Below are positions 32,456-41,676 of a stretch of 64,000 nt of DNA, piece by piece. The notes beneath the pieces were generated by a model. That model saw nothing but the letters and a program-made list of their open reading frames with translations. It was not told where the DNA came from and did not search any database. The stretch is taken from the NCBI RefSeq assembly GCF_036173125.1, contig NZ_CP108054.1, positions 9,789,520 to 9,853,519 on the forward strand, given 5' to 3'. Within the stretch, counting starts at the first letter, position 1. Every line of letters begins with the position of its first letter. Source of the stretch: Streptomyces sp. NBC_00286 (GTDB lineage Bacteria > Actinomycetota > Actinomycetes > Streptomycetales > Streptomycetaceae). Made by a program: the position numbers and the translations under genes.

Positions 32456-34048
32456 GTGAGCCCGAAACCCGCCGTACTGATCGCTGAAGAACTGTCGCCC
32501 GCCACCGTTGACGCGCTCGGCCCGGACTTTGAGATCCGGCACTGCAACGGCGCCGACCGAGCCGAGCTCATCCCGGCGATCGCCGACGTCGACGCGCTCC
32601 TCGTGCGCAGCGCGACCAAGGTCGACGCCGAGGCCATCGCCGCGGCCAAGAAGCTGAAAGTCGTCGCCCGCGCCGGTGTCGGCCTCGACAACGTCGACGT
32701 CTCCACCGCCACCCAGGCCGGCGTGATGGTCGTCAACGCCCCCACGTCCAACATCGTCACGGCCGCCGAGCTCGCCTGCGGCCTGCTGATCGCCACCGCC
32801 CGCAACATCCCGCAGGCCGACACCGCCCTGAAGAACGGCGGGTGGAAGCGCAGCAAATACACCGGCGTGGAGCTGAGCGAGAAGACCCTCGGCGTCGTCG
32901 GCCTCGGCCGCATCGGTGTCCTGGTCGCCCAGCGCATGTCCGCCTTCGGCATGAAAATCGTCGCCTACGACCCGTACGTACGCCCCGTGTTGGCCGCGCA
33001 GATGGGCGTCAAGCTGCTCTCACTGGACGAGCTGCTCGCCGTCTCGGACTTCATCACCGTGCACCTGCCGAAGACCCCGGAGACGCTGGGCCTGATCGGC
33101 GAGGAAGCGCTGCACAAGGTCCAGCCGCACGTCCGGATCGTCAACGCCGCGCGCGGCGGGATCGTCGACGAGCAGGCGCTGTTCAACGCGCTGAAGGAGG
33201 GCAGGGTCGCGGGCGCGGGCCTGGACGTGTACGCGCAGGAACCCTGCACGGACTCCCCGCTCTTTCAGTTCGACGAGGTGGTGTGCACCCCGCACCTCGG
33301 CGCCTCCACGGACGAGGCCCAGGAGAAGGCGGGCATCGCCGTCGCCAGTTCCGTCCGGCTCGCGCTCGCGGGCGAGCTGGTCCCCGACGCGGTCAACGTG
33401 CAGAGCGGCGTCATCGCGGAAGACGTACGATCCTGGCTGCCGCTCGCCGAGAAGCTCGGCCGGATCTTCACCGCCCTGGCGGGCGAGGTCGCTGTCCGGT
33501 TCGACGTCGAGGTGTACGGCGAGATCATCCAGCGCGACGTCAAGGTCCTCGAACTCTCCGCGCTCAAGGGCGTCTTCCAGGACGTCGTCGAGGAGACCGT
33601 GTCCTACGTGAACGCCCCGCTCTTCGCGCAGGAGCGCGGCGTCGAGGTCCGCCTGACCACCAGCTCCAAGTCCCCGGACCACCGCAACATGCTGACCGTC
33701 CGCGGCACACTCGCAGATGGCGAGGAGGTCTCGGTCTCCGGCACCCTTGTCGGCCCCAAGCACATCCAGAAGATCGTGTCGGTGGGTAAGTACGACATCG
33801 ACCTGGCGATGGCCAACCACTTGGTCTTCCTGCGTTACGCCGACCGCCCCGGTGTCATCGGCACCTTCGGCCGCGTTCTTGGCGAGGCGGGCCTGAACAT
33901 CGCCGGCATGCAGGTCTCCAGGGCGGCCCTCGGCGGTGAGGCTCTGGTGGTCTTGGACGTCGACAGCAACGTCCCGACCGACGTTCTCAGCGAGATAGCC
34001 CAGGAGATCGGCGCCACCTCGGCCCGTTCGGTCAGCCTGGAGAACTGA
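32456..34048 (+). CDS. serA: D-3-phosphoglycerate dehydrogenase
   Basis: This 530-residue SerA catalyses the first step of serine synthesis, 3-phosphoglycerate to 3-phosphohydroxypyruvate with NAD+. The NAD-binding motif (GVVGLGRIGVLVAQRM), the catalytic region (VNAARGGIVDEQAL, DVYAQEP, CTPHLGAST), the intervening domain and a C-terminal ACT domain (RPGVIGTFGRVLGEAGLNIA) are all present. This is the long actinobacterial form, which is normally serine-inhibited. The GTG start fits the family N-terminus. Its place in an accessory arm suggests a second copy serving the neighbouring PLP enzyme, or a moved gene. A perfect terminator follows. Confidence 0.95.
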   Translation: MSPKPAVLIAEELSPATVDALGPDFEIRHCNGADRAELIPAIADVDALLVRSATKVDAEAIAAAKKLKVVARAGVGLDNVDVSTATQAGVMVVNAPTSNIVTAAELACGLLIATARNIPQADTALKNGGWKRSKYTGVELSEKTLGVVGLGRIGVLVAQRMSAFGMKIVAYDPYVRPVLAAQMGVKLLSLDELLAVSDFITVHLPKTPETLGLIGEEALHKVQPHVRIVNAARGGIVDEQALFNALKEGRVAGAGLDVYAQEPCTDSPLFQFDEVVCTPHLGASTDEAQEKAGIAVASSVRLALAGELVPDAVNVQSGVIAEDVRSWLPLAEKLGRIFTALAGEVAVRFDVEVYGEIIQRDVKVLELSALKGVFQDVVEETVSYVNAPLFAQERGVEVRLTTSSKSPDHRNMLTVRGTLADGEEVSVSGTLVGPKHIQKIVSVGKYDIDLAMANHLVFLRYADRPGVIGTFGRVLGEAGLNIAGMQVSRAALGGEALVVLDVDSNVPTDVLSEIAQEIGATSARSVSLEN

Positions 34049-34066
34049 CCGACAGCACAACCGTAC

Positions 34067-34098
34067 GCACTCGGGCGCGGTGCACCGCGCCCGAGTGC
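34067..34098 (+). terminator. Perfect hairpin terminator after serA
   Basis: Fourteen-base perfect arms (GCACTCGGGCGCGG and its complement) enclose TGCA, 18 bases after the stop. Confidence 0.8.
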
Positions 34099-34525
34099 CG
34101 TCCAGCGGGAATACGCGAAGGCGGACGGCCGGCCTACGGGCTGCCGCGACCGCTTGCCGCCCGGCGCAGGCCCCCTGCGGGGCGATGCTGATTCCTGCCA
34201 CGACACCCGGCGGAACGACCGCCGCGGTGCCCGCGCCTGCACCCGACCGGAGGACCGGATCCCTTGGGACGGCAGGTGAGGGTGCTTGACGGCCCTCTTG
34301 CGGTCATCGACTCCGCGAGCGGGAAGCGACCGACGGCCGTGTCCCTTTTTCTGCTGTGCCGGGGCGACGTACGACGACTCACGACGAATCCACCCAAAGA
34401 AGGGAGATTGCGGGTGCCGATAATTCATCCGGCCAGGTCACGGCCTTGATCACTGTCTCGGGGCGCACCCGCCGCTCGTCCCGGTGTCTTCACGTGGACC
34501 GCGGACGGCGGCATCATGATCCGTC
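34099..34525. other. Intergenic stretch between serA and an IS integrase
   Basis: No gene is recognised. The left end of the following insertion element probably lies here, but I could not fix its inverted repeat. Confidence 0.4.
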
Positions 34526-35615
34526 GTGCTCCTGCGCCTGGCCTACTTCGCCGCGACCCACACCTTGACGCTCCTGCGTCTGCTGCCCATGAGCGGCCGC
34601 GATAAGGATATCGAGATCCTTGCCCTACGGCACCAACTGCTGGTCCTGCAACGCCAGGTCGGCAAGCCCGCGTTCACCAACACCGACCGTGTAATCCTCG
34701 CCGGCCTGCTCCACCGCCTCCCGAGAGACAAGCTGCGACAGCTTCTGCTGCTACAGCCGGACACGATCTTGCGCTGGCACCGCGATCTGCTCAAGCGGCG
34801 CCATGCCGCGACCTGCGTGCCGAAGCGCCGCGGGCGCCCGCCCACGATCCGCTCGATCCGCACCCTGGTACTGCGCCTTGCCCGCGAGAATGCCTCCTGG
34901 GGGTACCGCCGGATCCACGGCGAGCTCGCGGTCCTGGGCATTCAGGTCGCCGCCTCCACCGTCTGGGAGATCCTGAAGGAGCACGGCATCCCGCCCGCGT
35001 ACGAGAGACAGAGCACCACCTGGGCCGACTTCCTGCGCGGCCAGGCCGACGCACTGCTCGCCTGCGAACTCTTCGAGGTCCGCACCCTGACCGGTGCCCG
35101 CCTGTACGTCTTTGTCGTTCTCGAGCACGCCACCCGGCGCATCCGCATCCTCGGCACCACCGCACACCCCACCGCCGAGTGGGTAGTGCGGCTCGGGCGG
35201 AACCTCGTCATAGACCTCGAGGACGCAGGCAGCAAGGCCAGGTTCTTGATACGCGATCGCGACTCGAAGTTCACGCAGGCCTTCGACGCCGTCCTGGCCG
35301 ACGCCGGACTCAACGTCATCACCACCGGAATCCGAGTGCCCAGGATGAACTCCCTCATAGAGCGCTGGATCCAGACCTGCCGACGCGAGCTCCTGGACCG
35401 CACCTTGATCTGGAACCAGAGCCACCTCCTGCACGCGCTCCGCGAGTTCGAGTCCTTCTACAACGGACACCGGCCCCACCGCGCCCTGGGGCAAGCAGCC
35501 CCGCTCCGCCCCCTACCTGCACCGATCACCGAACCAGGGCAGATCGGCCCCCTGGAAGCCCATCGACGAGATCGACTCGGCGGGACCCCTTCACGAGTAC
35601 CAACGCGCCGCCTGA
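34526..35615 (+). pseudogene. IS3/IS481-like integrase-core transposase, 3' frameshift, altered catalytic site
   Basis: The protein resembles the streptomycete 'integrase core' transposases: a leader (ILALRHQLLVLQRQ), a helix-turn-helix (ASWGYRRIHGELAVLGIQVA), and the rve domain with RFLIRDRDSKFTQAFDAVL and RVPRMNSLIERWIQTCRREL. Two faults are visible. The first catalytic aspartate, usually ACDFFE, is Glu181 here (ACELFE). The usual ending LHEYQRAA-stop is found only in the +1 frame after about 35582, so the annotated frame overruns to 35770. The element is probably inactive. Confidence 0.75.
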
Positions 35616-35914
35616 GCTGGGCGGATGATTTATCGGCATCGGCACAGCCCGGAGAAGGGCGCAGGTACCAGCATTCGACTGGCCAGCGACCCTACATTGG
35701 ACGGCGCGACCGGCGGCTACTACAGCGCCACGGGGCCGGAAACGTCCTCCGAGCCGTGTCCGGATCTTGAGCGGAACACGAAAGTGCCTCCGGTACCGCC
35801 GACCACTTCGCCGGGCGTTGCAGCGCTGGACGTGCCCGACCGTCTGGTCGAGGTCGAAGCGACCGCGATCATCGGCTGAACAGGGGTTCCTCGCGCTGTG
35901 CTGCCTCGTGTATG
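35616..35914. other. Non-coding stretch, presumed right end of the IS
   Basis: No gene or clear inverted repeat is seen between the transposase and the end of the oxidoreductase gene. Confidence 0.35.
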
Positions 35915-37747
35915 TCATCGCTCCACAAACGCCTGCGTGACCGCCAAGCCGGCAGCCATGATGCTCAGTTGCGGGTTCACCTCGGGACAACCGGGGAGCA
36001 CGGAACCGTCCGCGATCAGGACTCCGTGCACCCCGCGGAGCCGCCCCGCGGCGTCTGCGGGGAAACGGTGCGGGTCCGCGCCCGCCGCGACCGTGCCGGT
36101 GGGATGGTAGGCCGAGAGGTGCAGCTGCCGTGCACTCGTGCCGGCGAGGGCGGTGTCGAGTTCCGCGAGGCTGTGCACCCGGGGTGTGGCAGGGATGCCG
36201 GTGAGCACCTCCTCGGCGCCGGCGGCGAAGAGGAGGTGTCCCATGGCACGCACGGCTCGCATGAGGCGTTCGGCATCGCGGCGATGAAGGTCGTAGCGGA
36301 TCAGGGTTCGGTCGCGGCCGAGTACGCGGCCGGAGGGACGGTCGGCGATCATCGCGCCGAGGGTGGCGAGACGGTCGGCGCCCTCCAGTTCGCGGCGCAA
36401 CTCGCCGCCCAGTCCGGGCAGTACGAAGGAGCCCATGCCGGGCGGGGTGGCGGTGGCCTCGATGAGGATGCCTTGGCCGTGGAGTTCCTCCACGCCGACG
36501 CTCTGCAGGACGCCCTCCCAGGCCGTGACTGGCTCGGTGAAGCGCCCTGCGACGCTGGTGGCCGGGTGGATGCTGAGGTTGCGGCCGAGTCGTGGATGGC
36601 GGCCTAGGCCTGAACGACGCAGCAGCGCAGGCGACTGGAGTGCGCCCGCGGCCACGACGATCAGGGGGGCGAGGATCTCGAAGCGGCCGCCGTCCCGGCG
36701 CACGCGCACACCTGCCGCTCGTGGTCCTCCGGGGCGGTCCGGATCGACGAGGATCGTCTCTACCCGTGCCTCGGTGACGATGCGGGCCCCCGCGGCGCAG
36801 GCGTCGGGCAGCACGGACAACTGCACGCTCTGTTTGGCACCGGTGGGGCAGCCCACGACGCACTGGCAAGAACCCTTGCAGCCAGGCGCGTTGCGGCGCA
36901 GGGGTGCGGCGGTCCAGCCGAGCGCGCGGGCAGCGTCGAGCGCGATCCGGCCATTGTTGCCGAGGACGTCGAGGGGTTGGGTGGCCACGCGCAGAGTGCG
37001 TTCGACCTCGTCCAGATGGGCGCCGAAGGCGTCGGCGAGCGCCCACCCGAAGTCCTTGCCCCAGCGGGAGAGGACATGAGCAGGAGTGCGGTAGCAGGTA
37101 CCGGAGTTGACGATGGTGGTGCCGCCGACGGCCCGGCCCGTCGGCAGCAGCAGCGGCGGTCTGCCCAAGGCGAAGGTCGCTCCGCCGTCCCGGTAGAGCT
37201 CCGCGAATCGGTCGAGCGGGGTGCGCCCGCTGAACGACTCGGTGCTGTGGTGGTTCCCTTCTTCGAGGACGACGACATCCAGTCCGGCCCGGGCCAGGGA
37301 CCGCGCGGCCATGGCGCCGCCTGCGCCCGAACCGATGACGACGGCGTCGGCGGTGGAGCGCGCCGGCCAGGCAGGCGCGGGCGTGCAGTCGAGCGGTGGG
37401 TCCTGGCGCGCGAGGCGACGGGCCGGCGGAGCGTGCTGGAGCATCCGCTCGGTTCCGGCGGCGAGGAGGACGGGCACTTTGAGTACGTCCAGCAAGGGCA
37501 GGAGTTCTTGCCGTGCGCCCAGTGCGGCGAGCACGGACTCCCGCTCGGGGCCGGAGAGCGCGGCCAGGCTCCGTCCCGTCCGTGCCCTGGCGCAGGCGTC
37601 CAGTGCGCGGGCCGCTGTGCGTACGCTGACCCGGGCAGGAAGCGGCATGGACGCGAGGAGCACGTCCAGTCGCGCGGGGACGCGTGCGGGCCAGTCGGCC
37701 GTGTCGTCGTCGGCGATGAGGGCGGCCACCAGGCCGGTCAGGCTCAT
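35915..37747 (-). CDS. GMC-family FAD oxidoreductase
   Basis: This 610-residue flavin alcohol or sterol oxidoreductase has about 100 leading residues (a helical N-terminus) before the FAD motif DAVVIGSGAGGAMAARSLAR. GGTTIVNSGTCYRTP, GCKGSCQCVVGCPTGAKQS, a substrate domain, and the C-terminal GMC block (LSAYHPTGTVAAG, DGSVLPGCPEVNPQLSIMA with the catalytic His and Asn) follow. A Cys-rich loop suggests the long-chain alcohol or steroid branch. Its ATG overlaps the stop of the upstream gene (ATGA), so it is the last gene of a coupled three-gene operon. Confidence 0.9.
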   Translation of the reverse strand: MSLTGLVAALIADDDTADWPARVPARLDVLLASMPLPARVSVRTAARALDACARARTGRSLAALSGPERESVLAALGARQELLPLLDVLKVPVLLAAGTERMLQHAPPARRLARQDPPLDCTPAPAWPARSTADAVVIGSGAGGAMAARSLARAGLDVVVLEEGNHHSTESFSGRTPLDRFAELYRDGGATFALGRPPLLLPTGRAVGGTTIVNSGTCYRTPAHVLSRWGKDFGWALADAFGAHLDEVERTLRVATQPLDVLGNNGRIALDAARALGWTAAPLRRNAPGCKGSCQCVVGCPTGAKQSVQLSVLPDACAAGARIVTEARVETILVDPDRPGGPRAAGVRVRRDGGRFEILAPLIVVAAGALQSPALLRRSGLGRHPRLGRNLSIHPATSVAGRFTEPVTAWEGVLQSVGVEELHGQGILIEATATPPGMGSFVLPGLGGELRRELEGADRLATLGAMIADRPSGRVLGRDRTLIRYDLHRRDAERLMRAVRAMGHLLFAAGAEEVLTGIPATPRVHSLAELDTALAGTSARQLHLSAYHPTGTVAAGADPHRFPADAAGRLRGVHGVLIADGSVLPGCPEVNPQLSIMAAGLAVTQAFVER

Positions 37748-39183
37748 CGCGTGCCCACCTCCGCATGAGCCGTGCCGTCGAGCGTCCACTCGGCCTCGGT
37801 GCGCCAGCCGCCGAACCACCAGCGCTCCAGCAGCACATGCGCGTCGGAGCGTTCGCTGTTGCGGCAGATCGCGGCGGAGCCGTCCGGGTCGGTGTAGTCC
37901 AGTGTCAGGGTTCGGTCGGCGGGCTGGGTGACCTCGACGCGGATCCGGCGCAGTCCGCTGCGGCCGGTGACCGTCCAGGTGGGCAGGTCGATGGCGGCGC
38001 GGAAACGTCCCGGCCCGGCCCAGCCGACCGCCGGGCGTTCGGGGCGGCGTGGCCAGGTGCGGCCGTTTCGGCGCAGGCGAAGGAAGACCAAGGGCGGCAG
38101 TCTGCGCAGACCCGGCCTCATGGAGACGGCGGTGACGATCTCCAGGACGTCTTCGCCGCCGAGGTCCGCGTGCAGCCACGCCCAGCGGCGCGCGTTGCCG
38201 TGACCGTAGATCCGGGCGGATGCGCCGGGGGCCGCGGTGAGGGTCAGAGTCGTGTCGTCGTGGGTGAAGGTCCCGTCGTACAAGGCCCGTGCGGCGGGGA
38301 GTATCTGTGCGGCGGGCAGCAAGGACCGGCGCCAGGACCAGCGGGGAAAGGTGAACAGCGGCTCGGCTGTGGGGCGTTCGGTGACGTCCCAGTGCAGGGC
38401 GCCGTTCTCCGCCGAGCCGGTCAGACGGCCGGGCCGCACCGTGACTCCGTCCGCGCTGAATCCGTCCTTGTGGGTACCCCACTTGGCAGGTCCGAAGCGG
38501 GCATGTCGCACGGGCCCGTCGGCGAGGAACACCGCTGCCCAGCCATGCGCGTACGGTTCGGATCCGTCGGCGGGCGCGGTGAGCTCGTGGTGGAGCCACA
38601 CCCCGCTGCCGGTCGCGGCGTCGGTGACGGTCGTGTACCAGACCTCGGTACGACCCGGCTCCCCTTTCCAGCGGGGTGCGAGGAGCGCGCCGGCATCCTC
38701 CCGCCGGGGGAATCGGAAGCTCGCGAGGAATGGAAGGAGCTGCGTGAGTACGGGGAAGCGGAGGGTTCCGGTTCCGATCCGTGAGCCGTCCTCGTACAGC
38801 GTGTACGGCAGTACTGTCATCGAGGCCACCGGTCTGCGGGGCGTCACAGACTTCCAGCCCTCGAGCGTCAGCCGACGGCCTTCGGCGGTGAATGCGATGT
38901 GGTAGCGGATACGGCCTCGCGCGAGGGGCGAGATCTCCAACTCGCCCTCGGCAGCAGGGTCGTCGGCCCAGCCGGCGATTCGTATCCGCCCGGTGGCGCG
39001 GGCCCCGGTTGTGCCGAACAGCCGTAGGACACGGTCCGCCGACACCCTCAGATCCAGGCGTATCCGGCGGGTTCGGTCCTCGTCGTCGAGCCGGAGCGTG
39101 CCGAGCATCGTCTCGCTGAAGTCCGTGCCGCGTCCCGGGCCGACGGCATTGGTGCCGATGCCCGGCGGGATGTGCGCGCTCAT
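37744..39183 (-). CDS. CrtC-like (hydroxyneurosporene synthase-like) lipocalin protein
   Basis: This 479-residue protein has an N-terminal region of about 130 residues (FSETMLGTLRLDDEDRTRRI, a beta-rich 'HIAFTAEGRRLTLEGWK' part). A two-domain lipocalin-like body follows, with KWGTHKDGFSADGVTVRPGR, LHWDVTERPTAEPLFTFPRW and GHGNARRWAWLHADLGGED, typical of CrtC/Svf1-like proteins. These bind or hydrate lipids and isoprenoids. It is coupled at both ends (ATGA overlaps) with GntR and GMC genes. A joint role in processing a hydrophobic alcohol or sterol-like substrate is likely. Confidence 0.7.
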   Translation of the reverse strand: MSAHIPPGIGTNAVGPGRGTDFSETMLGTLRLDDEDRTRRIRLDLRVSADRVLRLFGTTGARATGRIRIAGWADDPAAEGELEISPLARGRIRYHIAFTAEGRRLTLEGWKSVTPRRPVASMTVLPYTLYEDGSRIGTGTLRFPVLTQLLPFLASFRFPRREDAGALLAPRWKGEPGRTEVWYTTVTDAATGSGVWLHHELTAPADGSEPYAHGWAAVFLADGPVRHARFGPAKWGTHKDGFSADGVTVRPGRLTGSAENGALHWDVTERPTAEPLFTFPRWSWRRSLLPAAQILPAARALYDGTFTHDDTTLTLTAAPGASARIYGHGNARRWAWLHADLGGEDVLEIVTAVSMRPGLRRLPPLVFLRLRRNGRTWPRRPERPAVGWAGPGRFRAAIDLPTWTVTGRSGLRRIRVEVTQPADRTLTLDYTDPDGSAAICRNSERSDAHVLLERWWFGGWRTEAEWTLDGTAHAEVGTR

Positions 39184-39866
39184 GCGAGGCCCTCCAGCAT
39201 GGTTCGCTCGGTCGCCGCAAGATATTTCTCCGCCGCACGCCGGGCGCCGTCCGCCTCGCCGGCCGATACCGCTTCGACGACGGGCTCCAGGCGCCCGTAG
39301 GCCACTTCCGGGTCGGTGAACGGCCCCGCGAGCGCGGCGCGCACCGGCAGATAAGCGTTGAACAGAGTGTTGGTCAGCAGGACGTAGACCCGGTTGCCGG
39401 TGGCCCGGGCCAGGGCCCGGTGCACCTCGATGTCGGCGAGCTGCACGTCGCTGCCGCCCCGAGCCTCCCGCACAGCCTCCAGCAGGGTGCGCAGCTCGGC
39501 ACACTGCCGGTCGGTCGCCCGGATCGCGGCGCGCTCTGCGATCAATGCGCCGATGCTGCGCCGAACTTCGAAGATCTCCGCGATCCAGTCGGGGCTGTGG
39601 CGTACGAGCATGGGCAGCAGGTCGGCGCCTCCCAGGTGGAGATAGTCCCGCACGCGGGTGCCGACACCGTGCCGGGTCTCCAGCAGCCCTGCCTGCATCA
39701 GTCGGCCGAAGGCGTGCTTGAGGGTGTTGCGGGTGACGCCGTAGCCGTCGGCGAGCGTGCGTTCGGGCGGCAGATAACTCCCGGAGGGGTGCCGCCCAGT
39801 GAGGATGTCCTCACGCAGACGGCTCTCCAGGACGTCAACGATGGTCTCGCGGGGCAGTGCCTCCAC
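39180..39866 (-). CDS. GntR/FadR-type transcriptional regulator (FCD domain)
   Basis: This 228-residue regulator has an N-terminal winged helix (PSGSYLPPERTLADGYGVTR, then KHAFGRLMQAGLLETRHGVG) and a C-terminal helical FCD ligand domain (IEVHRALARATGN, histidines that usually hold a metal). The GTG start has GGGAGGG upstream. It is the first gene of the operon with the CrtC-like and GMC genes and probably represses it in response to the substrate. The AT-rich dyad-like stretch at 39897-39915 may be its operator. Confidence 0.88.
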   Translation of the reverse strand: MEALPRETIVDVLESRLREDILTGRHPSGSYLPPERTLADGYGVTRNTLKHAFGRLMQAGLLETRHGVGTRVRDYLHLGGADLLPMLVRHSPDWIAEIFEVRRSIGALIAERAAIRATDRQCAELRTLLEAVREARGGSDVQLADIEVHRALARATGNRVYVLLTNTLFNAYLPVRAALAGPFTDPEVAYGRLEPVVEAVSAGEADGARRAAEKYLAATERTMLEGLA

Positions 39867-40174
39867 GTCATCCCTCCCAGTGGCTCAGTGGGTGATCCAT
39901 CAAACTAATAAGTGGGTGGCTGGGTCAATGACTGTGTCGCTGCGAGTCTGCGTGACTTCTCGTCGACGAGGTGCTCGGCGGGCAGCAGACCACGGCGCTT
40001 GCGCCGGGAGTGGATGCCGGGCGCGACCTGGGCATCGCTCGTGGTGGCCGGTGTGGTAGCCCATCACCCTGGCCATGCTCGCCCACACCTAATGGGCGGC
40101 GGCGCTCTTGCACCGCTCACCGTGGCAGAAATCCGGCGACTCCTGGCAGTTGGCCGTCCCTCGCTGACTGTCAA
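39867..40174. other. Promoter region of the GntR operon, then IS3 flank
   Basis: Apart from the AT-rich region near the GntR start, no gene is recognised. Confidence 0.4.
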
Positions 40175-40199
40175 TCCCCAGTTTTCGTAGAGACGTTGG

Positions 40200-41141
40200 T
40201 TATGCGGCCTGGCCTTCCTGATCGGTCCGGGCTCGCGCTTCCTGGATGATCCGTTCGAACTCAGCGGGCGGTTTCCCGCCGGCCGCGCTGTGGCGGCGCT
40301 TGGTGTTGTAGAAGTCCGCGATCCACGTCGCGGTCTTCAGCCGGGCCTCGGCCCGCGTACGGAACGTGTGCCGGTGGACGTACTCGACTTTGAGGACGGA
40401 GTGGAACGACTCCGCGGCGGCGTTGTCCAGGGCGGACCCGACGCGCCCCATGGACTGCACCACGCCCCAGCGGCCGCACAGCTGCTGGAACGCCTCGGAC
40501 GTGTATTCGCTGCCGCGGTCCGTGTGGAAGATGACGCCGTCGACCTGGCCGTCTCTTGTCGCGATCGCCATCTGCAGGGCGGCGCTGACCAGCGCGGTAT
40601 CGTGCCGCTCGCCCATCGCGTAGCCCAGAGCGCGGCGGGAGAAGGCGTCGTGGACGGATGCGAGGTAGAGCGTGCCCTCACCGGTGTCGATCTCCGTCAT
40701 GTCGCCCCACCACAGCACGTCGGGCGCGATGGCGTCGAACTTGCGTCGTACCAGGTCAGGGGCGGCTTTCCGCTTGCCGGGGCGGGTCAGCGAGCGGCGT
40801 CGACGAGGCGGCTTGCGGCCCTGCAGGCCGAGCTCGGCCATGATCTCGGCGACGGTGTTCTGCGACACCTGCCAGCCCTCCTCCCACAGATCCAACGTGA
40901 TCCTCGGGGAGCCGTACGTCTGGCCGGAGCGGTCGAAGAAGCAGCGGATCCGCTCGGCCAGGGCAGTCCTTCTGACCTCACGCTTCGTCGGCTCGGCCGG
41001 GCGGCGGCGCCACTTGTAGAACCACGCCTCCGACACCCCGAGTGCCCGGCAGGCGATGCGATGCGGAATGTTCTCCTCGGTCTTGCAGTCGCTGATCGCC
41101 CCGACCACTGCGGCCGGGTCCGCCGCAGCTACTTCACCCAC
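40200..41141 (-). CDS. IS3-family transposase OrfB
   Basis: This 313-residue DDE integrase has an HTH_21-type region (FFDRSGQTYGSPRITLDLWE) and catalytic motifs in LWWGDMTEIDTGEGTLYLA, IFHTDRGSEYTSEAFQQL and NAAAESFHSVLKVE. All three acidic residues are present. The frame overlaps OrfA by 13 bases, so it is made by frameshifting as an OrfAB fusion or from its own GTG. Confidence 0.93.
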   Translation of the reverse strand: MGEVAAADPAAVVGAISDCKTEENIPHRIACRALGVSEAWFYKWRRRPAEPTKREVRRTALAERIRCFFDRSGQTYGSPRITLDLWEEGWQVSQNTVAEIMAELGLQGRKPPRRRRSLTRPGKRKAAPDLVRRKFDAIAPDVLWWGDMTEIDTGEGTLYLASVHDAFSRRALGYAMGERHDTALVSAALQMAIATRDGQVDGVIFHTDRGSEYTSEAFQQLCGRWGVVQSMGRVGSALDNAAAESFHSVLKVEYVHRHTFRTRAEARLKTATWIADFYNTKRRHSAAGGKPPAEFERIIQEARARTDQEGQAA

Positions 41142-41419
41142 AAGACCATGCAGCGTTTGAGCACATCACGCTCCATGGCCAGCTCCTTGTTGTCCTTCTT
41201 CAGCTGCGCGTTCTCCCGCCGCAGCCGCGCGAGCTCCTCGCTCTCACCAGCCGTCTCGGCCCCTCCCGCCCTGCGGGCCCGGGACACCCAACTGGCCAGC
41301 GTGGTCTCGTTGATCCCGAGGTCCTTCGCCACCTGCGTGATCGGCTTGCCGGTCTCGGTCACGATCCGCACAGCCCCCGCACGGAACTCCGCGTCAAACT
41401 TCCGTCTCTTGCCCGCCAT
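41129..41419 (-). CDS. IS3-family transposase OrfA
   Basis: This 96-residue helix-turn-helix protein (FDAEFRAGAVRIVTETGKPI, NETTLASWVSRARRAG) ends in a leucine-zipper-like tail (RLRRENAQLKKDNKELAMER). It is the DNA-binding half of the IS3 transposase. Confidence 0.92.
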   Translation of the reverse strand: MAGKRRKFDAEFRAGAVRIVTETGKPITQVAKDLGINETTLASWVSRARRAGGAETAGESEELARLRRENAQLKKDNKELAMERDVLKRCMVLWVK

Positions 41420-41676
41420 GACTCCCAACTTCCCCTGCAGTCACGGTCTCTACGCTACGAGGGGAAGGTCAGAGTGGCATTTCCCTTCCGTGGTCCAGGC
41501 TTACGCGGGGCCGAGGCGCCGACGACCGGTGGTATGTGGGCTGAGCTGGCTGTTTGTGCTGCGCAGTGAGCTGAGTGTGGTGCCGATTTTTGCGCAGGGT
41601 AATTGGCGCGCCTGTAGGTACGGGAGTTGTCAGGCGGTGTGCTGGGGCCGGGACAATGAGAGGGTGTGGGGCTGTT

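Larger units (their letters stand above)
40175..41465 (-). mobile_element. IS3-family insertion sequence
   Basis: Two overlapping transposase frames lie between inverted ends. The left end begins TCCCC...CGTAGAGAC, and the right end read inward is TCCCCTCGTAGCGTAGAGAC. The arms match in TCCCC and CGTAGAGAC. A target duplication could not be assigned with certainty. Confidence 0.8.
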
